Shown: piece after piece, positions 52,866-61,290 of the stretch
How the letters are laid out: each line of letters begins with the position of its first letter
How positions within the stretch are numbered: position 1 is the stretch's first letter
DNA from: Pseudomonadaceae bacterium
Lineage (GTDB): Bacteria > Pseudomonadota > Gammaproteobacteria > Pseudomonadales > Pseudomonadaceae
Length of the DNA: 63,006 bases
Direction: 5' to 3'
Assembly (NCBI GenBank): GCA_900766265.1
Contig: CAAFUS010000007.1
Location: 1 to 63,006, forward strand
The notes under the pieces: model-generated
Told to the model about the DNA's origin: nothing
Database searches by the model: none
What the model saw: only the letters and a program-made list of their open reading frames with translations
Translations under genes and position numbers: made by a program

Positions 52866-55458
52866 CCCAATCGAGTCGGATAAAGCGCGTCTCTACCTCG
52901 ATCAGGTCGCATTGAACGACGAGGAACGCCAGGCGCTGGCCAACCGGGTCGCGGCCGAGGACGACGACCTGCAGGCGTTGCACCATGCATTGGCGGGCGC
53001 CGGGAGGCCTTGCGGTGAGAGTGTCGACGACGCCGTACTGGCCTCGACCGCCGCGCGTCTGCAGGCCGACTGGGGCGAGGTGCTGAATCAGGGCCAGCTG
53101 CTGATGACCGACCACCAAGGACGCGTCTGCATCAGGAGCACACCCCCCATCGTACGTTCTCCGATGGTGCCCGATCCGTGGCAGACCAACCCGCTGGTGC
53201 GCGGCTGGCGAAAGCTGTTCGGCCGCCAGCGTCCCGAGGAAGCGCCTGCAGGCGAAGCCGACGCGAAGGCGCATTGGCGCACCGTCGCGGCATTCCGGCG
53301 TTTCGTCCTGGTGGCGCTGATGCTCACCCAGACCGGCGTCGCGACCTGGTACATGAAGGCGGTGCTGCCCTACCAGGGATGGGCGCTGATGGACCTGAAC
53401 CTCGACGAGATCCGCCAGCAGGGTGTCCTGGCGACCGTCACCCAAGTGCTGCCCTATGCGGTGCAGACCAGCATTCTGCTGCTCTTCGCCCTGCTGTTCT
53501 GCTGGGTATCGGTGGGTTTCTGGACCGCGCTGATGGGCTTTCTCCAGCTGCTGCGCGGACGCGACCGCTACAGCATTTCGGCCAATACGGTCGGTGACGA
53601 GGCCATCGATCCGCAGGCGCGCACCGCACTGGTGATGCCCATCGCCAACGAAGACGTGGCGCGGGTGTTCGCCGGACTGCGGGCGACCTACGAGTCGCTG
53701 GCCGCCACCGGCCAGCTTGAGCACTTCGATGTGTTCGTGCTCAGCGACAGCAACGACCCGGACAAGTGTGTCGCCGAGCAGAAGGCCTGGCTGGACCTGT
53801 GCCGCGAGGTCAAAGGGTTCGGGCACATCTTCTATCGGCGCCGTCGCCGCCGGGTCAAGCGCAAGAGCGGCAACATCGACGATTTCTGCCGCCGCTGGGG
53901 CGCAGATTACCGTTACATGGTGGTGCTCGATGCCGACAGCGTGATGAGCGGCGAATGCCTGACTCGCCTGGTGCAGCTGATGGAAGCCAACCCGAACGCC
54001 GGGATCATCCAGACCGCGCCGAAGGCCTCGGGCATGGACACGCTCTATGCACGCATGCAGCAGTTCGCCACCCGGGTCTACGGTCCGCTGTTCACCGCAG
54101 GCCTGCATTACTGGCAGCTCGGCGAGTCCCATTACTGGGGGCACAACGCGATCATCCGGGTCAAACCCTTCATCGAGCACTGCGCCCTGGCGCCATTGCC
54201 TGGCAAGGGCTCCTTCGCCGGCGCGATCCTCTCCCACGACTTCGTCGAGGCAGCGCTGATGCGCCGTGCCGGCTGGGGCGTGTGGATCGCCTATGACCTG
54301 CCGGGCAGCTACGAGGAGCTGCCGCCGAACCTGCTCGATGAGCTCAAGCGCGATCGCCGCTGGTGCCACGGCAACCTGATGAACTTCCGCCTGTTCCTGG
54401 TCAAGGGCATGCACCCGGTGCACCGCGCGGTATTCCTCACCGGGGTGATGTCCTACCTGTCGGCGCCGCTGTGGTTCCTCTTCCTGATCCTTTCTACCGC
54501 GCTGTTGGCGATCCACACGCTGATGGAGCCGCAGTATTTCTTCCAGCCGGGTCAGCTGTTCCCGGTGTGGCCGCGCTGGAACCCGCAACAGGCCATCGCG
54601 CTGTTCTCAACCACCCTGACCCTGCTGTTCCTCCCCAAGCTGCTCAGCGTGGTGCTGATCTGGGCCAAGGGCGCACGGGAATATGGCGGCGGGATCCGCC
54701 TGCTGCTGTCGATGCTGCTCGAAACCCTGTTCTCGGTGCTGCTCGCACCGGTGCGAATGCTCTTCCACACGGTATTCGTCACCGCGGCCTTCCTGGGTTG
54801 GTCGGTGCAGTGGAATTCACCCAAGCGCGACGACGATGCGACGCCCTGGGGCGAGGCGCTGGCCCGTCACGGTTGGCAGATGCTGCTGGGCGTGGTCTGG
54901 ACGGCCGGGGTCGCCTGGCTCGACCCGCTGTTCCTCTGGTGGCTGGCGCCCATCGTGGTGTCGCTGGTGCTCTCGGCGCCGGTCTCGGTGTTCTCCAGCC
55001 GCACCCGCCCAGGGCTCTCCAGCCGGCGCGCCAAGCTGTTCCTGATTCCGGAGGAATACGCACCGCCACGCGAGCTCGAGGCGACCGATCGTTACCTGCA
55101 GCTGAACAACCGCAACGCGCTGAGCCATGGCTTCCTGCGTGCGGCGGTCGAGCCGCGGATCAACGCCCTGGCCAGTGCCATGGCGCGTGGACGCCACGGC
55201 AAGTCGGTACCGGCGGCCGAAGCGCTGCGGGTGCAGCGTCTGGCCAAGGTGCTGGCGGCCGGGCCGCATGGTGCGGACGAGGCGCGCTGGAAACTGCTAG
55301 ACGATCCCCAGGGCCTGGCGCGGCTGCATTACCTGGTCTGGAGCGACGACACTCACCGGCCCTGGCGCGATGCCTACCTGACGTTGCTCCAGGCACCTCG
55401 ACCTGAGGCTGAGCGTCAGGTCGGGGCCACGCCCCTGGGCCTGGTCCCGCCGGCCTGA
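52858..55458 (+). CDS. opgH: Glucans biosynthesis glucosyltransferase H
   Basis: An 866-residue inner-membrane family 2 glycosyltransferase that polymerises the beta-1,2-glucan backbone from UDP-glucose and passes it to the periplasm. After a cytoplasmic N-terminus come two membrane helices (around 145-165 and 195-220). The catalytic domain has VVLDADSVMSGE (DxD) and RDRRWCHGNLMNF (Q/RxxRW), followed by several C-terminal membrane helices. The ATG lies within the last codons of opgG, so expression is coupled. Confidence 0.96.
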   Translation: MTSPIESDKARLYLDQVALNDEERQALANRVAAEDDDLQALHHALAGAGRPCGESVDDAVLASTAARLQADWGEVLNQGQLLMTDHQGRVCIRSTPPIVRSPMVPDPWQTNPLVRGWRKLFGRQRPEEAPAGEADAKAHWRTVAAFRRFVLVALMLTQTGVATWYMKAVLPYQGWALMDLNLDEIRQQGVLATVTQVLPYAVQTSILLLFALLFCWVSVGFWTALMGFLQLLRGRDRYSISANTVGDEAIDPQARTALVMPIANEDVARVFAGLRATYESLAATGQLEHFDVFVLSDSNDPDKCVAEQKAWLDLCREVKGFGHIFYRRRRRRVKRKSGNIDDFCRRWGADYRYMVVLDADSVMSGECLTRLVQLMEANPNAGIIQTAPKASGMDTLYARMQQFATRVYGPLFTAGLHYWQLGESHYWGHNAIIRVKPFIEHCALAPLPGKGSFAGAILSHDFVEAALMRRAGWGVWIAYDLPGSYEELPPNLLDELKRDRRWCHGNLMNFRLFLVKGMHPVHRAVFLTGVMSYLSAPLWFLFLILSTALLAIHTLMEPQYFFQPGQLFPVWPRWNPQQAIALFSTTLTLLFLPKLLSVVLIWAKGAREYGGGIRLLLSMLLETLFSVLLAPVRMLFHTVFVTAAFLGWSVQWNSPKRDDDATPWGEALARHGWQMLLGVVWTAGVAWLDPLFLWWLAPIVVSLVLSAPVSVFSSRTRPGLSSRRAKLFLIPEEYAPPRELEATDRYLQLNNRNALSHGFLRAAVEPRINALASAMARGRHGKSVPAAEALRVQRLAKVLAAGPHGADEARWKLLDDPQGLARLHYLVWSDDTHRPWRDAYLTLLQAPRPEAERQVGATPLGLVPPA

Positions 55459-55479
55459 CCGGCGCCTGGCGCGGGCGGT

Positions 55480-55504
55480 GGTGGGGCTGCTCCCGGACCC
55501 CACC
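55480..55504. terminator. Possible hairpin terminator between convergent opgH and DUF3253 genes
   Basis: GGTGGGG (55480-55486) pairs with CCCCACC (55498-55504) around an 11-base loop in the 58-base convergent gap. There is no T-run, so the call is weak. Confidence 0.3.
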
Positions 55505-55516
55505 GTTATCCCGCCA

Positions 55517-55861
55517 TCATCCTTCAGTGCCCAGGTCGATTCCGTCTGGGCCGCTGGGGAAGAGCGGGCCTCGGCGCAAGCGGACCGGGCCGACCAGCTC
55601 GTCGAGTGCGTCGACTGGCTGCCCGCCTTGGGTGATTTGGATCACGCCACGGCCCGCCAGCTCGGCGGCGATCCGACGTACCTTGGGCATCAAGACCCTC
55701 CACGACGATTCCTCCTCAACCAACGCTCGCGCCACTTCCGACGGACAGATCGAGCTCGAAGCCGCGCGCTGCCTGAGCAATTGCAGAATCCCTTTTGCGA
55801 TCGACCTGTCGTCAGAATCCAGGGTGGATGGAAGTCCGCTTCGGGCGCCTGAGTGAGTCAC
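55517..55861 (-). CDS. DUF3253-family protein
   Basis: A 114-residue protein beginning at GTG 55861, overlapping the stop of the upstream hydrolase gene as GTGA. SICPSEVARALVEEE, SSWRVLMPKVRRIAAELAGR and GVIQITQGGQPVD are the family's blocks and predict a small winged-helix-like fold. In other bacteria such proteins appear as accessory partners of unrelated enzymes; their function is unknown. Coupling suggests it works with the hydrolase. Confidence 0.75.
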   Translation of the reverse strand: MTHSGARSGLPSTLDSDDRSIAKGILQLLRQRAASSSICPSEVARALVEEESSWRVLMPKVRRIAAELAGRGVIQITQGGQPVDALDELVGPVRLRRGPLFPSGPDGIDLGTEG

Positions 55862-56430
55862 AGGGCTTCGAGCTCCTCGAGCGTCACCACACGGGCCACG
55901 CTGTCCAGCAGGCGGATCGAATCGCGGTGGTCGGCCTCGCTGGCGGCGGCGCAGGCTTGTTCCAGGATCAGCACCTCGTAGTCGCGGTCATGGGCATCGC
56001 GGGCCGCGCTCTGGATCGCCATCGCCGTGCTGACGCCGGCCAGTACCACTCGCTCGATCCGCCGCGCGCGCAACGCCGGCTCCAGTCCGGTGCCGTAGAA
56101 GGCATTGACCCTCGGCTTGACGATGACCATGTCGGCCAGATCCGCGTCGAGTTCGGGGTGGAAGGCCATACCGGCGCTTCCCACCTCGAGCAGACCCGCC
56201 TCATGCGCCTTGCCGAACAACCGGGAGTGGGCAGGGTGGTTGGGATAACCCTGCTCGAAACCCACCTTCACCAGCACGGAAAGCCAGTTTTTTTTCCGGG
56301 CGAGCGCCAGCGCCCGGTTGGCGTTCTCGATGACCTTCCGCGCCTGCACCTGCTCGGCGGCCGCGGCCATCCTGCCATCCGGGTGGGTGATCTCGACGAT
56401 GTAGTCCAGGCCGATGAATGCCGTCTTCAT
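55858..56430 (-). CDS. Isochorismatase-fold cysteine-hydrolase-like protein lacking the usual Cys
   Basis: A 190-residue protein of the isochorismatase superfamily. Asp9 (AFIGLDYIVEI) and Lys105 (MVIVKPRVNAFYGTGLE) of the catalytic triad are in place. The nucleophile position, normally Cys in GVxTNVCVxxTARDA, reads GVSTAMAIQSAARDA, so Ala138 replaces Cys. Nicotinamidases and ureidoacrylate-type hydrolases need this Cys, whereas true isochorismatases (EntB, PhzD) lack it. The protein may therefore be an isochorismatase-like enzyme or inactive as an amidase. It is coupled to the DUF3253 gene downstream. Confidence 0.82.
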   Translation of the reverse strand: MKTAFIGLDYIVEITHPDGRMAAAAEQVQARKVIENANRALALARKKNWLSVLVKVGFEQGYPNHPAHSRLFGKAHEAGLLEVGSAGMAFHPELDADLADMVIVKPRVNAFYGTGLEPALRARRIERVVLAGVSTAMAIQSAARDAHDRDYEVLILEQACAAASEADHRDSIRLLDSVARVVTLEELEAL

Positions 56431-56553
56431 GAGGTCTCCTGCGTCGGGGGCGTCTGTTCAGCATTGGATGCCGCAGACGGGGATGATTCCCTGCTGCGGC
56501 GGCATCTCGTCGGGCCATGTCGATAGCGCTTGTAATCGCAAATGCACCGATTT

Positions 56554-56569
56554 AATAATCAATCTCATT
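56554..56569 (+). promoter_or_regulatory. Fur box upstream of orfX-sodA
   Basis: AATAATCAATCTCATT, with its reverse complement AATGAGATTGATTATT, matches 12 of 16 core Fur consensus positions. It lies about 78 bases before the orfX start. In Pseudomonas aeruginosa the fumC-orfX-sodA operon is repressed by Fur under high iron. Confidence 0.65.
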
Positions 56570-56646
56570 CGCATGAGCCTGACGGTGCAGGCTCTGCTCA
56601 GGCAACGCATTCATCCACTGCGCGCCATGCGTCCAGGAGATCGATC

Positions 56647-57108
56647 ATGCAGCACTGGAAACGCACCATCGAGCTGGCCAACCGCTATTTTGCCCAGGGC
56701 GATTACGTCGATGCCCGCGAGCATTACCTGCAGGCGCTGGCTCTGGCTCAGGTGCTGTTCGACCGCTGGCCGGATCCGGACGAGGCGGTGGCCGCCTACG
56801 TGATCTCCCATCACAACCTGGCTGACGTGCACCTGCGCCTGGACCAGCCCGAAGAAAGCGCCGAGTACCTGTGCGCCATCCATGAGCGCCTGCTCGGGAG
56901 CCTTGTCGATGAGCGACTGTCTCCGGCGCTGCGTCAGGCCGTGCTTCGCCACAGCGGGCATAGCTACCGCGAGCTGCTGGGATTCGTTGCTCGCCACGGT
57001 CACTACCCACGGACCCTGCGTCTGCTCCAGGGCAGCCGCCACCCGCTGGCGCAACTGCTGCAACGCCAGGCGCTGATGCACAACGGTCCCTTTCACGGAG
57101 TCCACTGA
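56647..57108 (+). CDS. OrfX-like TPR-type protein preceding Mn-superoxide dismutase
   Basis: A 153-residue protein starting MQHWKRTIELANRYFAQGDY, with AGGAG 7 bases upstream. VDAREHYLQALALAQVLFDR and AYVISHHNLADVHLRLDQPE have the repeating helical pattern of tetratricopeptide repeats. It is one base before sodA, the position of orfX in the fagA-fumC-orfX-sodA operon of Pseudomonas aeruginosa, whose function is unknown. Here fumC and fagA are not present upstream; the isochorismatase-fold gene lies there instead. Confidence 0.78.
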   Translation: MQHWKRTIELANRYFAQGDYVDAREHYLQALALAQVLFDRWPDPDEAVAAYVISHHNLADVHLRLDQPEESAEYLCAIHERLLGSLVDERLSPALRQAVLRHSGHSYRELLGFVARHGHYPRTLRLLQGSRHPLAQLLQRQALMHNGPFHGVH

Positions 57109-57109
57109 C

Positions 57110-57721
57110 ATGCCCCATACCTTGCCTGCTTTGCCCTACGCCTACGATGCGCTGGAGCCGCACATCGACGCGCAGACCATGGAGATCCACCACACCAAGC
57201 ACCACCAGACCTACATCAACAACCTCAACGCGGCCCTGGAGGGCAGCGAATGGGCCGAAGTACCCATCGAGCAGCTGCTGACGATGCTCGATCGGCTGCC
57301 CGAGTCGTTGCATACAGCGGTGATCAACCAGGGTGGCGGCCATGCCAACCATTCGCTGTTCTGGACCGTCATGGCGGTCAACCCGCCCGCGGCGCCCGAG
57401 GGCGAGCTGGCCGAGGCGATCGATCAGCAGCTCGGCGGTTTCGACGCGTTCAAGGAAGCCTTCACCAAGGCGGCGGTTTCCCGTTTCGGCAGCGGCTGGG
57501 CGTGGCTGAGCGTGACGCCGGCCAAGGCCCTGGTGGTGGAAAGCACCGGCAACCAGGACAGCCCGCTGATGCACGGCAATACGCCGATTCTCGGGCTCGA
57601 TGTCTGGGAGCACGCCTACTACTTGCGCTACCAGAACCGGCGCCCGGAATACATCGGCGCCTTCTACAAGGTGATCAATTGGCCCGAGGTGCAATGCCGC
57701 TATCAGGCTGCGATGGTCTGA
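57110..57721 (+). CDS. sodA: Superoxide dismutase [Mn]
   Basis: A 203-residue Fe/Mn-family dismutase. The metal ligands are His27 (MEIHHTKHHQTY), His81 (HANHSLFW), Asp164 and His168 (GLDVWEHAYYLRYQNRR). The outer-sphere glutamine is Gln149 in ESTGNQDSPL, the position used by manganese enzymes; GGGHANHSLFW also fits. Placement behind a Fur box matches iron-starvation induction of the Mn enzyme to replace the iron form. Confidence 0.96.
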   Translation: MPHTLPALPYAYDALEPHIDAQTMEIHHTKHHQTYINNLNAALEGSEWAEVPIEQLLTMLDRLPESLHTAVINQGGGHANHSLFWTVMAVNPPAAPEGELAEAIDQQLGGFDAFKEAFTKAAVSRFGSGWAWLSVTPAKALVVESTGNQDSPLMHGNTPILGLDVWEHAYYLRYQNRRPEYIGAFYKVINWPEVQCRYQAAMV

Positions 57722-57762
57722 ATGGCGCAGGCGGGTTCATCCTGCCGAGGATAGGCACGCAG

Positions 57763-57888
57763 TTGAACGACGCCCGGCGCGCTCGGCTGCGCCCGGCACG
57801 GGTCTTTCGCTGCGTGCTGGGCGTGCTGCTGACCCTCGGTGGCGGCGTCCTGCTGGTGGTCGAGATCATCGACTGGCTGGGGCGATAA
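57763..57888 (+). CDS. Possible small single-span membrane protein after sodA
   Basis: An open frame of 41 codons from TTG 57763 encodes a basic N-terminus (NDARRARLRPARVFR) followed by the hydrophobic span CVLGVLLTLGGGVLLVVEII and DWLGR. AGG lies about 8 bases upstream. It ends 3 bases before the convergent FHA gene. No family was recognised and the TTG start is a guess; it could also be a chance frame. Confidence 0.4.
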   Translation: MNDARRARLRPARVFRCVLGVLLTLGGGVLLVVEIIDWLGR

Positions 57889-57891
57889 CCG

Positions 57892-58755
57892 CTATGACAG
57901 CTGAGGCAGTACCAGCGCTGCGGCGATAAGCACCAGAGCGCCTACGAGCACCATGGGCCAGCGCCGGCTGACCGCGCGGGCCGCCACGGTGGGCTCGGCG
58001 TTTCTCGGTGCGATCCCCTGTGCGGCGGCACGTAGCGGGTTGGGCGTATGAGGGCGAGGCGGTGCCTTCGGTTTAGCGAGCTTCTCGGGTCTGGGCAGCT
58101 CGATCGCTTGCACGAAGACCGTCGCGTCTTCATCGATCGCCTGCGGTACCTGCACCTTCGGGCCAATCACCAGCAGCGTGACCGAACCGAGCTGGATCTG
58201 GTCGCCCGGTTGCAGCACCGCGGTGGTCACCTTCTGCTGGTTGACCAGGACGCCGTTGGCCGATGCCAGGTCCTTGACCTCCAGTACGTCGCCCTTGAGG
58301 TAGAACTCGGCGTGACGCCGCGACAGCTCCGGGTCGCTGAAGCAGAGCTCGCATTTCACCGAGCGGCCGAAGGTCATCGAGCCGATCACGTGGTACTTGT
58401 GCCCCTGGTTTTCACCCTGGATCACCTGCAGCAGCCAACGCGGCGTCGGGCCGGTCTTCGAGGCGACCTTGGCTGGATCGATGAACTCCAGCGCCACACC
58501 GCCCAGGCGCACGCGGTCACCGGAGCGGATCTGGAAGCGGGCACCAATCTTTTCGTCATTGACGTAGGTGCCGCTGTGCGAGCCGAGGTCGGTGAGGTAG
58601 TAGAAGCCGTGTTCCTGGCGTATCTCGACGTGGATCGGGCTGACCTCGGGGTCGTCGATCACTAGGTCGTTGCGGCTGTCCTGGCCGATGGTGAAGCGCT
58701 CGTCGGCGAGCCAGACGGGGCCCTGACGGTTGTCCACGAAATGAATCTTGAGCAT
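57892..58755 (-). CDS. Protein with two FHA domains and a C-terminal membrane anchor
   Basis: A 287-residue protein. The first FHA domain (about residues 18-95) has FTIGQDSRNDLVIDDPEVSP and GSHSGTYVNDEKI. The second (about 120-200) has MTFGRSVKCELCFSDPELSR followed by RHAEF and ASANGVLVNQQK. A Pro/Ala-rich linker leads to a terminal hydrophobic segment (WPMVLVGALVLIAAALVLPQ). FHA domains bind phosphothreonine, so the kinase encoded 38 bases upstream on the same strand is the likely partner. The second domain has the more canonical SxxH phosphobinding site. Confidence 0.9.
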   Translation of the reverse strand: MLKIHFVDNRQGPVWLADERFTIGQDSRNDLVIDDPEVSPIHVEIRQEHGFYYLTDLGSHSGTYVNDEKIGARFQIRSGDRVRLGGVALEFIDPAKVASKTGPTPRWLLQVIQGENQGHKYHVIGSMTFGRSVKCELCFSDPELSRRHAEFYLKGDVLEVKDLASANGVLVNQQKVTTAVLQPGDQIQLGSVTLLVIGPKVQVPQAIDEDATVFVQAIELPRPEKLAKPKAPPRPHTPNPLRAAAQGIAPRNAEPTVAARAVSRRWPMVLVGALVLIAAALVLPQLS

Positions 58756-58793
58756 GACTGACGTCTACCTCGGCGGTATCGCTGCAAAAAGGT

Positions 58794-60332
58794 TCAGTTG
58801 AAAAGGCTGTTCCACAGGCGCTTCACCGGATTCGGTGCGGGCTCGGCGGGGCGGGCCGCGGCGCGTGGCGCATTCGGCCTGGAGGCGGCGGTGCGCGGTG
58901 CCGCGGCTGGCGCACGGGTTTCGGCGACGCGCTGCAGGTGGCCGTCGCGCAGGGCCAGCAGGCGTGCGTCGTCCGGCGCGGTCTCCAGGCCCTGCTGGAT
59001 GTATTCGTAAGCCAGCGCGTACTCGCGCCGTGCATAGGCGTTCTCGGTCAGGCCGATGTAACGCCGCACCACCTCGGCCAGCCCGGCCAGTGCGGTGGGG
59101 TTGTCAGGAGACCAGCCCAGCACCTTGCGGTAGTAATGGACGGCGCTGTCATCCTCGGGCAGCAGCAGGCGCTCCTCCGACAGGCGTTGGGCTGCCAGTG
59201 CCAGGTCCTGCTCGATGCGTGCTTCGAGGACCCGGGCCAGACCCCGCTGCGCCTGGACGTTGTCCCCATCGAGCAGCAGCGCCTGGCGGAAGTAATGGTC
59301 GGCGTTGTCCTGCGGGGGAGACAGCAGACGGCCTTCGGCCAGCCTGACCTCGCCATGATCGAGCAGCTCGGCGATGCGGGCGTGCTTGTGCCACTGGTAG
59401 CCACCAAGCCCTGCGAGGGTCGCGAGCACCAGGCCGAGCACGACGGCGAGTAGGTGCCGGACAGCGGACCGTCGCGCCGGTGTCGTCGGGAAGGCCTTCA
59501 CGGCGGGGGCGATGCGGGTCAGGTCCTGGTCCGCATCGCTCAGCGCTTCGATCGCGAGCAGCAGCTCGCGGCAGTTGGCAAAGCGCGCCTCCGTCTCCTT
59601 GGCCAGCATGCGCTGCAGCAGCGGCTGAAGGTTGGCGAGCGAGGCGGGCAGCGTCGGTGCGGGCATCTGCACATGGTTGAGCACGGTCTGGGTGTAGCTG
59701 CCGCCGCGGTAGGGATTGTTGCCGGTCAGCATCTCCAGCAGGATCACCCCAAGGCTATAGATGTCGCTGCGGGCGTCGAGCGGCTCGCAGCGGGCCTGCT
59801 CCGGGCTGCTGTAAGCCGGGCTACCGACGGCGATGCCGTACTGGGTCAGCTCGTTGTCCAGCTCCAGGTCCTTGGCCACGCCGAAATCGGTGATCACCAC
59901 GCTGCCGTCTTCGCGAAAGAGAATGTTGGCCGGCTTGACGTCCCGGTGCACCAGGCCCTTTTCGTGCACGACCGCAAGGCCTGCTGCCACCTGGCGAATG
60001 ATCTCCAGGGCCTGTCGCGGTGGGAAGACTTCCCCCTTGTGCCGAGCCAGGTCACCACCGGAGACGTATTCCATCGCCAGGTAATGGCGGCCGTCGTCCA
60101 GCTGGCCGATGTCATGGATGGTTATGATCGCCGGGTGGCGCAGCGAGGCGACGATGTGCCCTTCGCGGATGAAGCGCTGTGCGAAGGCCTGATCCTGTGC
60201 GTCGAGCAGTACCTTGACCGCGACTTCGCGGTGCAGCGAAAGCTGGGTGGCCAGATAGACCTCGGCCATCCCGCCCTTGCCGAGCCTGCCGTGTACGCGG
60301 TAGCCGGTGATTTCTAGCATCCGTTCGGTCAT
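58794..60332 (-). CDS. Membrane-anchored Ser/Thr protein kinase (PpkA/Stk type)
   Basis: A 512-residue Hanks-type kinase starting MTERMLEITGYRVHGRLGKG. The glycine loop is LGKGGMAEVYLA, the ATP-anchoring lysine is Lys40, the catalytic loop is HRDVKPANIL (Asp131), the metal site is TDFGVAK (Asp149) and GSPAYSSPEQA is the activation segment, so it looks active. A single membrane helix lies at about 292-313. The C-terminal part is rich in TPR-like repeats (for example DNADHYFRQALLLDGDNVQA), which would lie in the periplasm. It forms a phosphatase-kinase-FHA set on one strand. Confidence 0.93.
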   Translation of the reverse strand: MTERMLEITGYRVHGRLGKGGMAEVYLATQLSLHREVAVKVLLDAQDQAFAQRFIREGHIVASLRHPAIITIHDIGQLDDGRHYLAMEYVSGGDLARHKGEVFPPRQALEIIRQVAAGLAVVHEKGLVHRDVKPANILFREDGSVVITDFGVAKDLELDNELTQYGIAVGSPAYSSPEQARCEPLDARSDIYSLGVILLEMLTGNNPYRGGSYTQTVLNHVQMPAPTLPASLANLQPLLQRMLAKETEARFANCRELLLAIEALSDADQDLTRIAPAVKAFPTTPARRSAVRHLLAVVLGLVLATLAGLGGYQWHKHARIAELLDHGEVRLAEGRLLSPPQDNADHYFRQALLLDGDNVQAQRGLARVLEARIEQDLALAAQRLSEERLLLPEDDSAVHYYRKVLGWSPDNPTALAGLAEVVRRYIGLTENAYARREYALAYEYIQQGLETAPDDARLLALRDGHLQRVAETRAPAAAPRTAASRPNAPRAAARPAEPAPNPVKRLWNSLFN

Positions 60333-60348
60333 GACTGAACTCGGTCCG

Positions 60349-61119
60349 TTACGGCTTGAGGGGTTTGAGCAGCTTGTCGAGCAGGCCCTTGGGGCGGGAC
60401 TCGCTTGGTGGTGACGACACGGCGAGCACGATGCAGGAAATGTTGTCCCGCCCGCCGGCGTCGTTGGCGCTGCGCACCAGCTGCGCCACCATGTCCTCCA
60501 GGCTGGCGGCGGCGAGACACTGTTCATGGATCTGGGCATCGGTGAGTTCCCCGCTCAGCCCGTCGCTGCACAGCAACAACACCTCGTCCGGCTGCAGCGT
60601 GCCGCTGATTACGCCGACCTCAAGGGATTCCTCGCGACCCAGGCACTGAAAGATGACGTTGCGCCGGGGATGGTTGCGGGCAGCGTCGGCGTCGAGCTGG
60701 CCGGCATCGATCATCGCCTGCACCCAGCTGTGGTCACGGCTGAGCGGCTCGATGGCGTCTGCGCTCACCCGGTAGGCACGGCTGTCGCCGACCCAGGCAA
60801 TGCGGTACAGGGCGCCATCGAACTGCGCCGCCACCAGCGTGGTGCCCATGCCCTCGCCGTCGGCCGCCTGCAGAATGGCCTGGTTGGCGGTATGGATCGC
60901 CTCCTCGAGCCCTTCCCCCTGTGCCACCTCTTCCTGCAGCGTCTGCAGTGCCAGGGCGCTGGCGACCTCGCCGCGCTGATGCCCACCCATGCCATCGGCG
61001 ATCGCCCACAGACCCAGCTCAGGACAATCGAGCATGGCGTCTTCGTTGTGGTCGCGAACGCGACCAGGCGAGCTGAGTGCTGCGCAGTCCAGCGTCGTGG
61101 GGAAAGGGGTACGGAGCAT
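60349..61119 (-). CDS. PP2C-family Ser/Thr protein phosphatase (PppA/Stp type)
   Basis: A 256-residue metal-dependent phosphatase. RDHNEDAML (22-30), AIADGMGGHQRGEVASALAL (Asp42 of the metal site), GTTLVAA, WVGDSRAY, LLLCSDGLSGELTD and GGRDNISCIVL are the PP2C motifs in order. It would reverse phosphorylation by the kinase 16 bases downstream. It is the first gene of the three-gene set. In several pseudomonads such trios belong to type VI secretion loci, but no secretion genes are seen here. Confidence 0.94.
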   Translation of the reverse strand: MLRTPFPTTLDCAALSSPGRVRDHNEDAMLDCPELGLWAIADGMGGHQRGEVASALALQTLQEEVAQGEGLEEAIHTANQAILQAADGEGMGTTLVAAQFDGALYRIAWVGDSRAYRVSADAIEPLSRDHSWVQAMIDAGQLDADAARNHPRRNVIFQCLGREESLEVGVISGTLQPDEVLLLCSDGLSGELTDAQIHEQCLAAASLEDMVAQLVRSANDAGGRDNISCIVLAVSSPPSESRPKGLLDKLLKPLKP

Positions 61120-61290
61120 GCGGGTCAGTTCCTTCTTCGAGCGCCATCCGTCGGCATGCGGGCGAAAAAGCCAATCATGCGGTGGCTTGGTGATCCTGTC
61201 ATCGCCAAGCGCCAGTTGAGGCTGCGAACTGTTAACTCGTCGAGCCCTTTGTTCGTCCCGTTGCGCTATTGCGGGTAGAGGCGACGGGTA

